A DNA stretch of 64,000 nucleotides, taken from Aurantimonas sp. HBX-1. Its GTDB lineage: Bacteria > Pseudomonadota > Alphaproteobacteria > Rhizobiales > Rhizobiaceae. Made by a program: the position numbers and the translations under genes. Shown here piece by piece: positions 33,894 through 43,590 of this stretch. Numbering within the stretch: position 1 is the stretch's first letter; each line of letters begins with the position of its first letter. The notes beneath the pieces were generated by a model, which worked only from the letters and a program-made list of their open reading frames with translations, had not been told where the DNA came from and ran no database searches. The stretch is taken from positions 62,001 to 126,000 of the forward strand of contig NZ_CP090066.1 of the NCBI RefSeq assembly GCF_021391535.1, written 5' to 3'.

Positions 33894-34949
33894 ATGAAGT
33901 TCCTCGACCAGGCCAAGGTCTACATCCGCTCCGGCGACGGCGGTGCCGGCTCGGTCTCGTTCCGGCGCGAGAAGTTCATCGAGTTCGGCGGCCCGGACGG
34001 CGGCGACGGCGGGCGCGGCGGCGACATCTACATCGAGGCGGTCGCCGGGCTGAACACCCTGATCGACTATCGGTACCAGCAGCATTTCAAGGCCAAGACC
34101 GGCGGCCATGGCATGGGCCGCAACCGCCACGGCGCCAAGGGCAGCGACGTGACGCTGAAGGTGCCGGCCGGCACCCAGGTCTTCGCCGACGACAACGAGA
34201 CGCTGATCTGCGACCTGTCGACGGTCGGCGAGCGCCATCGCCTCGCCGCCGGCGGCAATGGCGGCTTCGGCAACGCCTATTTCAAGACCTCGGTGAACCA
34301 GGCGCCGCGCCGCGCCAATCCGGGGCTGGAAGGCGAGGAGCTGACGATCTGGCTGCGGCTGAAGCTGATCGCCGACGCCGGCCTCGTCGGCCTGCCGAAT
34401 GCCGGCAAGTCGACCTTCCTCGCCACCGTCACGCGGGCCCGGCCGAAGATCGCCGACTATCCGTTCACCACGCTGCATCCCGGCCTCGGCGTCGCCAAGA
34501 TCGACGACACCGAGTTCGTCATTGCCGACATTCCCGGCCTGATCGAGGGCGCCCATGAGGGCGTCGGGATCGGCGACCGCTTCCTCGGCCATGTCGAGCG
34601 CACCAGCGTGCTGCTGCACCTCGTCTCGGCGACCGAGGAAGACGTCGCGGGCTCCTACGTCACCGTGCGGCGCGAGCTGGCGGCCTACGACCACGGGCTC
34701 GCCGAGAAGCCCGAGATCGTCGCGCTCTCCAAGGTGGACACGCTGACCGACGAGGCGCGCGAGGAGAAGATGGCGGCGCTGCAGGCGGTCGCCGAGGGGC
34801 CGGTGCTGGCGCTCTCGGCGGTCACGCGAGAGGGCATGACCGAGGCGCTCCGGTCGCTGCGCCGCGAGATCTCGGGCCTCACCTCGGACGGCTCGCTGCC
34901 TGAGCCCGACCGCTTCGCCGTCGGCCACGAGGGGAGCGCGGAGGAATGA
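33894..34949 (+). CDS. obgE: GTPase ObgE/CgtA
   Basis: A 351-residue Obg GTPase. The glycine-rich Obg fold spans about 1-158 (SGDGGAGSVSFRREKFIEFGG). The G domain has GLPNAGKST at 166-174, the switch II motif DIPGLIEGAHEGVG near 210 and SKVD near 280. It acts in 50S assembly and stress control. It heads the obgE-proB-proA-nadD chain and overlaps proB by four bases. The tail is short, ending at about the end of the G domain. Confidence 0.97.
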   Translation: MKFLDQAKVYIRSGDGGAGSVSFRREKFIEFGGPDGGDGGRGGDIYIEAVAGLNTLIDYRYQQHFKAKTGGHGMGRNRHGAKGSDVTLKVPAGTQVFADDNETLICDLSTVGERHRLAAGGNGGFGNAYFKTSVNQAPRRANPGLEGEELTIWLRLKLIADAGLVGLPNAGKSTFLATVTRARPKIADYPFTTLHPGLGVAKIDDTEFVIADIPGLIEGAHEGVGIGDRFLGHVERTSVLLHLVSATEEDVAGSYVTVRRELAAYDHGLAEKPEIVALSKVDTLTDEAREEKMAALQAVAEGPVLALSAVTREGMTEALRSLRREISGLTSDGSLPEPDRFAVGHEGSAEE

Positions 34950-36094
34950 GCGATCTGCTCGCCGGGTATCGCCGGGTCGTCGTCAAGATCGGCTCCTCGC
35001 TGCTCGTCGATCCGGTCCGGGGCCTGAAGCGCACCTGGCTGGAATCGCTGGGGGAGGACATCGCGCGCCTTGCCGCCGACGGGCGGCAGATCCTCGTCGT
35101 GTCCTCCGGCGCCATCGCGCTCGGGCGCCAGATCCTGGCGATGCCGCGGGGGCCGCTGAAGCTCGAGGAGAGCCAGGCCGCCGCGGCGGTCGGCCAGATC
35201 GCGCTGTCGCGCACCTATTCGGAGATCCTCGGGCGGCACGGCATCGAGACCGGCCAGATCCTGCTGACGCTCGGCGACACCGAGCAGCGCCGCCGCTATC
35301 TCAACGCCCGCGAGACGATCAACACACTGGTCGGCTTCGGCGCCGTGCCGGTGATCAACGAGAACGACACCGTCGCCACCTCCGAGATCCGCTACGGCGA
35401 CAACGACCGGCTGGCGGCGCGCGTCGCAGCGATGATCGACGCCGACCTGCTGGTGCTCCTGTCGGACGTCGACGGGCTCTACACGGCGCCGCCTCTGCAG
35501 AACCCGGACGCGGCGCACATCCCGCTGGTCGAGGCGATCACGCCGGAGATCGAGGCGATGGCCGGCTCCGCCGGCTCGGAACTGTCGCGCGGCGGCATGA
35601 AGACCAAGATCGACGCGGCGCGCATCGCCACCGGCGCCGGCGCGGCGATGATCATCACCGCCGGCAACCGGCTCTACCCGCTCGGCGCCATCGAGCGCGG
35701 CGAGCGGGCGACGCTGTTCCGGCCGCTGATCAACCCGGTGACGGCGCGCAAGCGCTGGATCGCCGGCCATCTCAACGCCACCGGCCGCCTCGTCGTCGAC
35801 GACGGCGCCGTCCGGGCGCTGCGGTCCGGCAAGAGCCTGCTGCCGGCCGGGGTGAGGTCGGTAGAGGGCGCGTTCCGGCGCGGCGACACGATCACCGTCT
35901 TCGATGCCGGCGGGCACGAGGTGGCGCGCGGCCTCGTCGCCTACGACGCCGAGGACGCCAGGCGCATCGCCGGGCTGCGCTCGGGCGATGTCGCCGCGGT
36001 GCTCGGCTACGAGGGGCGCAGCGCGATGATCCATCGCGACGATCTGGTGATGGAGCCGTCGGCCGAACAGCCGGCGGTGCTTACCACGCCATGA
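34946..36094 (+). CDS. proB: Glutamate 5-kinase
   Basis: A 382-residue protein: an amino-acid kinase domain (VVVKIGSSLLVD, VVSSGAIALGRQIL, VINENDTVATSEIRYGDND) followed by a C-terminal PUA domain with GDTITVFDAGGHEVARGLVAY. It catalyses the first step of proline synthesis. It overlaps obgE and proA by four bases each (ATGA), a tight operon. Confidence 0.97.
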   Translation: MSDLLAGYRRVVVKIGSSLLVDPVRGLKRTWLESLGEDIARLAADGRQILVVSSGAIALGRQILAMPRGPLKLEESQAAAAVGQIALSRTYSEILGRHGIETGQILLTLGDTEQRRRYLNARETINTLVGFGAVPVINENDTVATSEIRYGDNDRLAARVAAMIDADLLVLLSDVDGLYTAPPLQNPDAAHIPLVEAITPEIEAMAGSAGSELSRGGMKTKIDAARIATGAGAAMIITAGNRLYPLGAIERGERATLFRPLINPVTARKRWIAGHLNATGRLVVDDGAVRALRSGKSLLPAGVRSVEGAFRRGDTITVFDAGGHEVARGLVAYDAEDARRIAGLRSGDVAAVLGYEGRSAMIHRDDLVMEPSAEQPAVLTTP

Positions 36095-37401
36095 GCGCGC
36101 AGCAGGCAGGAGAGATGACCATGCTCGACCAGGTCGAAACCACGGACGTCGCCGCGCTGATGCGGGACATCGGCGTGCGGGCGCGCGCCGCCGCGCGGCA
36201 GCTGGCGCTGGCGCCGACCGCCGCCAAGGATGGCGCGCTGGCGGCGATGGCCGCCGCCATCCTCGAAGCACAGCCGGCAATCCTCGCGGCGAATGCCGCC
36301 GATCTGGAGAAGGCGAACGCCGCCGGCATGGCCCCCGCCCTGATCGACCGGCTGACGCTCGATGCCGGGCGCATCGCGGCGATGGCCGAGGGGCTGCGCG
36401 TCGTCGCGTCGCTGCCCGATCCGGTCGGCGCCCGCATCGACGCCTGGACGCGGCCGAACGGCATCGAGATCGAGCGCGTCCGCACGCCGCTCGGCGTCGT
36501 CGGCGTCATCTACGAGAGCCGGCCCAACGTCACCGCCGACGCCGGGGCGCTGTGCCTGAAATCCGGCAACGCGGTGATCCTGCGCGGCGGCTCGGACTCG
36601 GTGCGCTCCTCGGCGGCGATCCATGCGGCCCTCGTGGCGGGGCTTGCCAAAGCCGGCCTGCCCGAGGATGCGATCCAGATCGTGCCCTCGACCGACCGGG
36701 CGGCGGTCGGCGAGATGCTGAAGGGCCTCGGCGGCAATCTCGACGTCATCGTGCCGCGCGGCGGGCGCTCGCTGGTGGCTCGCGTCCAGGACGAGGCGCG
36801 GGTGCCGGTCTTCGCGCATCTGGAAGGCCTCTGCCACGTCTATGTCGACCGCGCCGCGGAACTCGGCATGGCAGTCGACATCGTCGTCAACTCGAAGATG
36901 CGCCGGACCGGCATCTGCGGCGCGGCCGAAACGCTGCTGGTCGACCGCCGGGCGGCGAACACGCATCTCCTGCCGATCCTCGAGGCGCTGCGGGTCGCCG
37001 GTTGCGAGATCCGCGCAACGGAGGAGGTGCGCGAGCGCTATCCCACCGCCGAGCCCGCCAGCGACGCCGATTTCGACACCGAATATCTCGACGCGATCAT
37101 CTCGGTGGCGCTGGTCGACGGGGTGGAGGGCGCCATCGCCCATGTCGAGGCGCATTCCTCGCATCATACCGAGGCGATCGTCACCGACGACATCCGGGCG
37201 GCCGACGCGTTCTTCGCCGGCATCGATTCAGCCATCCTCTTGCACAACGCCTCGACGCAGTTCGCCGACGGCGGCGAATTCGGCATGGGCGCCGAGATCG
37301 GCATCGCCACCGGCAAGATGCATGCGCGCGGCCCGGTGGGCGTCGAGCAGCTGACCAGCTTCAACTACCGCGTCCGCGGGTCCGGCCAGACCCGCCCGTG
37401 A
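36091..37401 (+). CDS. proA: Glutamate-5-semialdehyde (gamma-glutamyl phosphate) reductase
   Basis: A 436-residue enzyme of the aldehyde-dehydrogenase fold. The catalytic cysteine is in NSKMRRTGICGAAETLL near residue 275. It reduces glutamyl phosphate to the semialdehyde with NADPH, the second step of proline synthesis. The start MSAQQAGEM at 36091 is coupled to proB by ATGA; a further ATG ten codons later gives a tighter match to the family start. It overlaps nadD (GTGA). Confidence 0.96.
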   Translation: MSAQQAGEMTMLDQVETTDVAALMRDIGVRARAAARQLALAPTAAKDGALAAMAAAILEAQPAILAANAADLEKANAAGMAPALIDRLTLDAGRIAAMAEGLRVVASLPDPVGARIDAWTRPNGIEIERVRTPLGVVGVIYESRPNVTADAGALCLKSGNAVILRGGSDSVRSSAAIHAALVAGLAKAGLPEDAIQIVPSTDRAAVGEMLKGLGGNLDVIVPRGGRSLVARVQDEARVPVFAHLEGLCHVYVDRAAELGMAVDIVVNSKMRRTGICGAAETLLVDRRAANTHLLPILEALRVAGCEIRATEEVRERYPTAEPASDADFDTEYLDAIISVALVDGVEGAIAHVEAHSSHHTEAIVTDDIRAADAFFAGIDSAILLHNASTQFADGGEFGMGAEIGIATGKMHARGPVGVEQLTSFNYRVRGSGQTRP

Positions 37402-38051
37402 AGCATCGCGGGAAGGTGGACGCCGGGGCGCACGCCGTCGACCCCGCCGCGCTGGCCATCCCGCATGCCGAGAAGGGCATGCGCATCGGTCTGTTCGGCG
37501 GCTCGTTCAATCCGCCGCATGCCGGACACCTCCTGGTGGCGGAGACCGCCCGCCGCCGGCTCGGCCTCGACCGCATCTGGTGGATCGTCACGCCCGGCAA
37601 CCCGCTGAAGGACCATGGTCAGCTGCGTCCGCTGGGCGAGCGGCTGGCGGCGGTGCGCCGCCTTGCCGACGGGCCGCACGCGGCGGTGACCGCCTTCGAG
37701 GCCGCGCACCGCATCCGCTACAGTGCCGACACGGTGGCCCTGCTGCGGCTGCGGCGGCCCGGTATCCGCTTCGTCTGGATCATGGGCGCCGACAGTCTCG
37801 CCTCGTTTCATCGCTGGCAGGACTGGCGCCGGATCGTCGCCATGCTGCCGATCGCCGTCGTCGACCGCCCGGGGGCGAGCCTTGCGTCCCTGTCGGCTCC
37901 GATGGCCCGCTACCTGGAAGGCTACCGCCTGGCCGAGCGCGACGCCGCGGCGCTGCCGTTCCGCGATCCGCCCGCCTGGGTGTTCCTGCACGGCCCCCGT
38001 TCGCCGGTCTCCTCGACGCTGATCCGCAAGGCTTCCGGCGGCGCGTCTTGA
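37398..38051 (+). CDS. nadD: Nicotinate-nucleotide adenylyltransferase
   Basis: A 217-residue nucleotidyltransferase. The signature GLFGGSFNPPHAGHLLVAE and the C-terminal SSTLIRKASGG are clear. It makes nicotinate adenine dinucleotide in NAD synthesis. I take GTG 37398 because it overlaps the proA stop and because the preceding AIPHAEKGM stretch is shared by rhizobial NadD proteins; ATG 37479 would start at MRIGLFGGS. Confidence 0.93.
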   Translation: MKHRGKVDAGAHAVDPAALAIPHAEKGMRIGLFGGSFNPPHAGHLLVAETARRRLGLDRIWWIVTPGNPLKDHGQLRPLGERLAAVRRLADGPHAAVTAFEAAHRIRYSADTVALLRLRRPGIRFVWIMGADSLASFHRWQDWRRIVAMLPIAVVDRPGASLASLSAPMARYLEGYRLAERDAAALPFRDPPAWVFLHGPRSPVSSTLIRKASGGAS

Positions 38052-38082
38052 AACAGACACGGAACACTGCCTACATTGATAA

Positions 38083-38550
38083 TTGCTGTACGGCCCCTGC
38101 CGTACCGCCCGTCCGAGGAAAGGGACAACGACACTGCGACCTGCGGCTGAAGCGAAGGACGTCTTCACGACCACTCCTTCCGATGCGCCCGCCACCGACA
38201 TATCGGTCGGTCGGAACGCTCTCGACCTCGTCATGACGAGCCTTGAAGACTCGAAGGGCGAGCAAATTGTCTCCATCGACATGCGGGGCAAATCGGCCCT
38301 TGCCGACCACATGGTCATCGTCTCCGGACGGTCGCACCGCCATGTGACGGCCGTGGCCGATCACCTTCTGCGCGACCTGAAGGAACACGGCTTCGGGATG
38401 GCGAAGGTGGAAGGCCTGGCAAACGGCGACTGGGTGCTGATCGATACGGGCGACATCATCGTCCATGTCTTCCGCCCCGAAGTCCGCAGCTTCTACAATA
38501 TCGAGAAGATGTGGTCGGTCGGGGACAGCGGAGACGCGACGGTCCACTGA
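38083..38550 (+). CDS. rsfS: Ribosomal silencing factor RsfS
   Basis: The core LVMTSLEDSKGEQIVSIDMRG to FYNIEKMWSV is a typical RsfS (Iojap/DUF143) domain with SDHMVI-like strand ADHMVIVSGRSHRHV. It binds L14 and blocks subunit joining in starvation. The start is uncertain: no ATG precedes the domain. The TTG at 38083 gives 155 residues, and a purine-rich GAGGAAAGG at 38115-38123 lies ahead of a possible CTG at 38134. Neighbours nadD and rlmH support the call. Confidence 0.9.
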   Translation: MLYGPCRTARPRKGTTTLRPAAEAKDVFTTTPSDAPATDISVGRNALDLVMTSLEDSKGEQIVSIDMRGKSALADHMVIVSGRSHRHVTAVADHLLRDLKEHGFGMAKVEGLANGDWVLIDTGDIIVHVFRPEVRSFYNIEKMWSVGDSGDATVH

Positions 38551-38599
38551 CCGTCGCTCGATTGCCTGAGGCAGGGCTTCGGCCGGAAAGGCACGGCCG

Positions 38600-39082
38600 A
38601 TGCGCCTGACGATCGCGGCCATCGGCCGGATGAAGGCCGGGCCGGAGCGCGAGCTCGCGGACCGGTATCTCGACCGGCTGAAGAAGGCCGGCCCGCCGCT
38701 CGGTCTCGACTACCAGGGTCTTTTCGAACATCCGGAGTCGCGGCTTGCGACGACGCCCGAGCGCAAGCGCGACGAGGCCCAGCGCCTCGCCGCATCGCTG
38801 CCGGAAGGCGCCGTCCGCATCGTCCTCGACGAGACCGGCCGGCTCATGACGTCGCAGGATTTCGCCGACGCGATCGCCGGCTTCCGCGATGGGGGCCGGC
38901 GCGACCTCGGCCTGCTCGTCGGCGGCCCGGACGGGCACGACGAATCACTGCGGGGCGGCGCTGACCTCGTCCTGTCGCTCGGACGCATGACATTTCCGCA
39001 TCAGCTCGCCCGCATTCTGCTCGCCGAGCAGCTGTACCGCGCGGTCACCATTCTCGCCGGCCATCCCTATCACCGGTCTTGA
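38600..39082 (+). CDS. rlmH: 23S rRNA pseudouridine-1915 N3-methyltransferase RlmH
   Basis: A 160-residue SPOUT methyltransferase. It has MRLTIAAIGRMKAGPERELA, LDETGRLMTSQDFA and the knot part LGLLVGGPDGHDESL with LSLGRMTFPHQLARI. It methylates pseudouridine 1915 of helix 69 in 70S ribosomes. It follows rsfS by 49 bp, an order common in bacteria. Confidence 0.96.
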   Translation: MRLTIAAIGRMKAGPERELADRYLDRLKKAGPPLGLDYQGLFEHPESRLATTPERKRDEAQRLAASLPEGAVRIVLDETGRLMTSQDFADAIAGFRDGGRRDLGLLVGGPDGHDESLRGGADLVLSLGRMTFPHQLARILLAEQLYRAVTILAGHPYHRS

Positions 39083-39226
39083 TCGCGCCGGCTGCGCGGC
39101 GTCTCATGCGGCGGGCCTCTTCGTCCTGTCGCCGCCGTGCACCGCATCGTTGGTTGATCGGATGTTAACGGCCTGATTCTATCGTCGCGGTTCGCGTCCG
39201 GCGGGTTTGAAACGGGATTGGTCTTG

Positions 39227-40999
39227 ATGGCACGGCAGTGGGTGGCAGGCAGGCGAGGGAGGTGGCGGCGCAACGGCGTCGCCCTGCTCGCTCTTGTCGG
39301 CGTGCTGCTGGCGCCGCTGCCTGGCCGGGCGCTGCCGGAAGCCGGCGACGCCGCCGCCCGCCCGGCCGCTGGCGTCGATCCGATCCGCGTCGGCGCGCTC
39401 GAACCGTCCCGCTCTGCGGTACTGGCGCAGGAGCGGCGCAAGACCGCCGAAAACCTTGCCGCGGTGTCGCGCCGCATCGCGCTGTCGGAAGAAACCATCC
39501 GCTCCCTCGATTCCGAGATCGCCGCCCTCTCCGAGGATCGCGAGAAGATCCGCGCGGCGATGACCGAAGCGGCCGAGGCGCAGAAGCGGGCCAGCCGGCA
39601 GCTGGATGCGACCGAAGGCCGAATCGACGCGCTGGCGGTGCAGGAAGCGACGATCAAGGCGTCGCTGCGCGAGCGCCGGGGCGTCCTCGCCGAGGTGCTG
39701 GGCGCGCTGGAGCGCATGGGCCGCAAGCCGCCGCCGGCACTGCTGGTGAAGCCGCAGGACGCGCTGGGCTCGGTGCGCAGCGCCATCCTGCTCGGCGCCG
39801 TCGTGCCGGCCATTCGCGGCGAGACCGAGATCCTGATCGCCGATCTTCAGGAACTGGCCGAGGTGCGCGTCTCCATCGCCGCCGAGACGGCGCGCTTTGC
39901 CGGCGAGCTGACCCGCTACAAGGAGGAGGAGACCCGCCTCGCCAAGCTGTCGGCGGAGAAGCAGCGGCTGGAGGCGCAGAATCGCGACCGCCGCGCCGCG
40001 GAAGCCGCGCGCGCTGCCGAACTGGCCTCCGAGGCGACCGACCTCGAGGGGCTGATCGCCTCACTGGAATCCGATCTCGAACGCGTCCGTGCCGCCGAAG
40101 AGGCCGCCCGGGTCGCCGAGCTCGAACGCCGCGAGGCCGAGCGCCAGGCCGAACTGCAGCGGCGGGAGGCGGCTCGGCTCGAGGCCCAGCGCCTTGCCGC
40201 CGAGGCGGAAGCCACCAGGCTGGCGGCGCTCGAGGCCGAGCGCCGCGCCGCGGAGGCGGAAGCGACCCGCCTGGCAGCGATGCAGGATGCCGCCCAGCAG
40301 CGCGCCGCCGAGGCGGCACCACCGGCGGAGCCGCCGGTCGCCGACTCGCTGGTTGCCGACGTGCCGGCGGCACCCCCCGCGGAGGCGCCCGACGCCGTCG
40401 CCGAGGTGCCGGAGCCGGCCGTTGCCGATGCAGCCGAAGAGGTGCAGGTCGCCGCGCTCGAGCCGTCGGACCTGCCCTCCGCCGGCAGCACGCCCGCCTA
40501 CGATATCGCGTCAATTCGCCGTGACCTGGCGCGGCTGGAGCCGGCCGCCGCATTTTCGACAATGAAAGGCCGATTGTCGTTGCCCGTGGCAGGCAAGCTG
40601 CTGATTGGATTTGGTGATCGCGATGATATCGGCCGGGAGACCACCGGCGCCTCGTTCGGGGCGCGCCCCGGCGACGTGGTCACGTCACCCGCCGACGCGA
40701 GGGTACTCTACTCGGGACCGTTCCGGTCCTATGGTCAACTCTTGATCCTCGACGCCGGCGACGGCTATCATGTGGTGCTGGCCGGCATGGACCGCATCGA
40801 CGTCGAGAGCGGGCAGTTCGTGTCGGCGGGAGAGCCGGTCGCCTCGATGGGCGCCAAGCGTCTCGCCAGCGTGGCGGTGGCGGAGTTCGGTGCAAGCGAG
40901 CCCGCACTCTATGTCGAGTTTCGCAAAGACGGGAAACCGGTCGATCCATCACCGTGGTGGATGGACGAACCCTCTGGAAGGACGAAGAATGATTCGTAA
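39227..40999 (+). CDS. envC: EnvC-type murein hydrolase activator
   Basis: A protein of about 590 residues. A Sec signal (NGVALLALVGVLLAPLPGRA) is followed by long coiled coils (about 60-155 and 190-350) very rich in Ala, Glu and Arg, with repeats such as LERREAERQAELQRREAARL. A Pro/Ala-rich linker precedes a C-terminal LytM domain. That domain has no zinc ligands: where HxxxD and HxH are expected it reads TTGASFGARPGD and GYHVVLAG, so it is degenerate as in EnvC and should activate amidases. ATG 39227 is preferred over TTG 39218. It overlaps ctpA by 11 bases. Confidence 0.88.
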   Translation: MARQWVAGRRGRWRRNGVALLALVGVLLAPLPGRALPEAGDAAARPAAGVDPIRVGALEPSRSAVLAQERRKTAENLAAVSRRIALSEETIRSLDSEIAALSEDREKIRAAMTEAAEAQKRASRQLDATEGRIDALAVQEATIKASLRERRGVLAEVLGALERMGRKPPPALLVKPQDALGSVRSAILLGAVVPAIRGETEILIADLQELAEVRVSIAAETARFAGELTRYKEEETRLAKLSAEKQRLEAQNRDRRAAEAARAAELASEATDLEGLIASLESDLERVRAAEEAARVAELERREAERQAELQRREAARLEAQRLAAEAEATRLAALEAERRAAEAEATRLAAMQDAAQQRAAEAAPPAEPPVADSLVADVPAAPPAEAPDAVAEVPEPAVADAAEEVQVAALEPSDLPSAGSTPAYDIASIRRDLARLEPAAAFSTMKGRLSLPVAGKLLIGFGDRDDIGRETTGASFGARPGDVVTSPADARVLYSGPFRSYGQLLILDAGDGYHVVLAGMDRIDVESGQFVSAGEPVASMGAKRLASVAVAEFGASEPALYVEFRKDGKPVDPSPWWMDEPSGRTKNDS

Positions 41000-42329
41000 G
41001 CTTTCGATACTCTTCGCCGGCGCGTTGATGGGGGCGACGGCGATGACCGTTGTGACCCAGAACGCTGGCGTGGCCAATGCCGCGGGGTCTGACACCTACC
41101 GCCAGCTTGCGATCTTCGGGGACGTCTTCGAGCGGGTTCGCGCCCAGTATGTCGAGGAGCCGGACGACCAGAAGCTGGTCGAGACCGCGATCAACGGCAT
41201 GCTCACCTCGCTCGACCCGCATTCGAGCTACATGAACGCCAAGGAAGCGGCGGACATGCGCACCGAGACCCGCGGCCAGTTCGGCGGCCTCGGCATCGAG
41301 GTCACGATGGAAGAGGAACTGGTCAAGGTGGTCTCGCCCTTCGAGGGCACGCCCGCCGACAAGGCCGGCGTCCTCGCCGGCGACCTGATCGCCGAGATCG
41401 ACGGCGAGCAGGTGCGTGGCCTGACGCTCGGCGAGGCGGTCGAGAAGATGAAGGGCGACATCGGCACCAGCGTGTCGCTGACCATCATCCGCGAAGGCGC
41501 TACCAAGCCGGTCCGGCTGACCGTGACCCGCGACGAGATCAAGGTCCCGTCGGTCCGCCACACGGTCGAGAACGACGTCGGCTACATCAAGCTGCTGAAG
41601 TTCAACGAGCAGACAACGATCGGTCTCGAGGAGGCGATCGCCGACATCGAGGAGAAGGTTGGCGAGGACAAGCTGAAGGGCTTCGTGCTCGACCTGCGCC
41701 GCAACCCGGGCGGCCTGCTCGACGAGGCGGTGTCGGTGTCGGACGCGTTCCTCGACAATGGCGAGATCGTCTCCACCCGCGGCCGCAACTCGGACGAGAC
41801 GCGGCGCTACAACGCCCGCTCCGGCGACGAGATCAACGGCAAGCCCCTCGTCGTCCTGGTTAATGGCGGCTCGGCCTCGGCTTCGGAGATCGTCGCCGGC
41901 GCGCTGCAGGACCAGCGCCGGGCGACCGTCGTCGGCTCGCGGTCCTTCGGCAAGGGCTCGGTCCAGACGATCATCCCGCTCGGCGCCAACGGCGCGCTGC
42001 GGCTGACTACGGCGCTCTACTACACGCCGTCCGGCCGTTCGATCCAGGGCCGCGGCATCGATCCGGACATCGCCGTCGAGCAGCCGCTGCCGCCGGAAAT
42101 CCGCGAGCAGATGGGCCTCGATCCCGAGGACGAGATGGCGCGGGGCGAATCGTCGCTGCGCGGCCACATCACCGGCAATCTGGAAACCGAGGAAGGCTCC
42201 GGCTCGCTCGACTACGTGCCGCCGGAGACGGCCGACGACCTGCAGCTGCAGTACGCGCTCGACCTGCTGCGCGGCGTGAAGACCAACGCCATGTTCCCGC
42301 CGAAGCAGGAAGCCAGCGCCGCCAACTGA
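40989..42329 (+). CDS. ctpA: C-terminal processing protease (S41, CtpA)
   Basis: A 446-residue exported protease with a Sec signal ending near NAAGS. A PDZ domain spans about 95-180 (FGGLGIEVTMEEELVKVVSP). The catalytic dyad is S297 in GGSASASEIVAGAL and K322 in GSRSFGKGSVQ. It trims periplasmic or membrane proteins. Pairing with envC is typical in alphaproteobacteria and suggests joint work in cell-wall separation. A perfect hairpin follows. Confidence 0.95.
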   Translation: MIRKLSILFAGALMGATAMTVVTQNAGVANAAGSDTYRQLAIFGDVFERVRAQYVEEPDDQKLVETAINGMLTSLDPHSSYMNAKEAADMRTETRGQFGGLGIEVTMEEELVKVVSPFEGTPADKAGVLAGDLIAEIDGEQVRGLTLGEAVEKMKGDIGTSVSLTIIREGATKPVRLTVTRDEIKVPSVRHTVENDVGYIKLLKFNEQTTIGLEEAIADIEEKVGEDKLKGFVLDLRRNPGGLLDEAVSVSDAFLDNGEIVSTRGRNSDETRRYNARSGDEINGKPLVVLVNGGSASASEIVAGALQDQRRATVVGSRSFGKGSVQTIIPLGANGALRLTTALYYTPSGRSIQGRGIDPDIAVEQPLPPEIREQMGLDPEDEMARGESSLRGHITGNLETEEGSGSLDYVPPETADDLQLQYALDLLRGVKTNAMFPPKQEASAAN

Positions 42330-42350
42330 GCCGGTCGCTGATCGAAACCT

Positions 42351-42388
42351 ACGAAGGCCCGGGCATGGGACCATGCCCGGGCCTTCGT
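42351..42388 (+). terminator. Strong hairpin after ctpA
   Basis: 18-bp perfect inverted repeat, ACGAAGGCCCGGGCATGG against CCATGCCCGGGCCTTCGT, with only GA between. It has no clear T-tract. It probably stops or protects the envC-ctpA transcript. Confidence 0.75.
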
Positions 42389-42459
42389 GCGTCAGGGCCC
42401 CGGCCCGCGGCCGCCAGCCCCGGCGAGCCCCGTTCCAGCTTGAACGGCTAGACGGGGAC

Positions 42460-43590
42460 ATGCGTGGCGAACTCCACCGGCCGCTCGGCCTCGACATCGG
42501 CAGCGACAAGCCCCGACGGTCTCCTTCTGTCGCGACTGTCGCGGGGCTGGCCGTGGCGGCCGTCCTGGTCGCCGGCTCGCTCGCCACGGCCCTCGTCGGG
42601 CAGCCGACCCGCCGCACCGTCGACATGCTGGCCGAAGCCCCGGCCCCCCAGCCGGTCGCCGTCGTCGCCGCGCCCCAGAAGGTGGCGGCCAGTCCCCTCC
42701 CGACGATCATCCGGCCGCCGGCCGAGCCCGTCGCCGGCGGCGTCGGGTTCCGCATCGAGGAACCGATGGAGTGGCGGCAGCCTCCGGGCACGGCGCATCT
42801 GCCCGACGCCGCGCTGATCGAGGACAGCGAATTCGGTCCGCTGCCGATCCGCGGCCCGGACGGGCGCCGCCCCTTCGACGTCTATGCCGGCGCCTCGCGC
42901 GGCCTGCCCGGAACCCGCATCGCCATCGTCGTCGGCGGGCTCGGTATCAGCCAGACCGGCACGATGAACGCCATCGAGAAACTGCCAGCCGGCGTCACCT
43001 TCGGCTTCTCGCCCGCCGGCAACAGCCTCGACCGCTGGATGCAGGAGGCGCGCCGCGCCGGCCACGAGCTGGTGCTGCAGGTGCCGCTGGAGCCGGTGGG
43101 CTACCCTGAGATCGACCCGGGCCCGGACACGCTGACCGTGGCCGATGCGGCGGCGAACCGGTTCGAGGCGCTGCATGCGACGCTCGCGACCCTGACCAAC
43201 TATGTCGGGGTGATGAGTTACATGGGCGGTCGCTTCACCGGGGAGGCGACGGCGATCGAGCCGCTGGTCGCCGAGCTCGGCCGGCGCGGCCTGATGTTCC
43301 TCGACGACGCCTCGTCGCCGCGCTCGCTGGCGAAGGACACTGCCGCCTTGCAGGGCGTGCCCTTCGCGGCCGCCGATCTTACTATCGACCGGACCCAGGA
43401 TCCCGCCGACATCCGCCGGCAGCTCGACATGCTCGAGCAAATCGCCCGGGCGGAAGGCACGGCCGTCGGCGTCGCCTCGGCCTTCGACGTGTCGATCGCC
43501 ACGATCGCCGCGTGGATCGGCGAGGTGCAGGGGCGCGGCGTCGAGATCGTGCCGGTATCGGCGCTGGCCAACGACCCCGAGGGTCGGTAG
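42460..43590 (+). CDS. Divergent polysaccharide deacetylase family protein
   Basis: A 376-residue protein from ATG 42460 (MRGELHRPLGLDIGSDK). It has one transmembrane helix near residues 22-45 (ATVAGLAVAAVLVAGSLA), then a Pro-rich linker, then the catalytic-like domain RIAIVVGGLGISQTGTMNAIEKLP. The family (YibQ-like) keeps the deacetylase barrel but often loses metal ligands. Here PLEPVGYPEIDPGPDTL is present. It acts in the periplasm; the rppH gene follows. Confidence 0.85.
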   Translation: MRGELHRPLGLDIGSDKPRRSPSVATVAGLAVAAVLVAGSLATALVGQPTRRTVDMLAEAPAPQPVAVVAAPQKVAASPLPTIIRPPAEPVAGGVGFRIEEPMEWRQPPGTAHLPDAALIEDSEFGPLPIRGPDGRRPFDVYAGASRGLPGTRIAIVVGGLGISQTGTMNAIEKLPAGVTFGFSPAGNSLDRWMQEARRAGHELVLQVPLEPVGYPEIDPGPDTLTVADAAANRFEALHATLATLTNYVGVMSYMGGRFTGEATAIEPLVAELGRRGLMFLDDASSPRSLAKDTAALQGVPFAAADLTIDRTQDPADIRRQLDMLEQIARAEGTAVGVASAFDVSIATIAAWIGEVQGRGVEIVPVSALANDPEGR

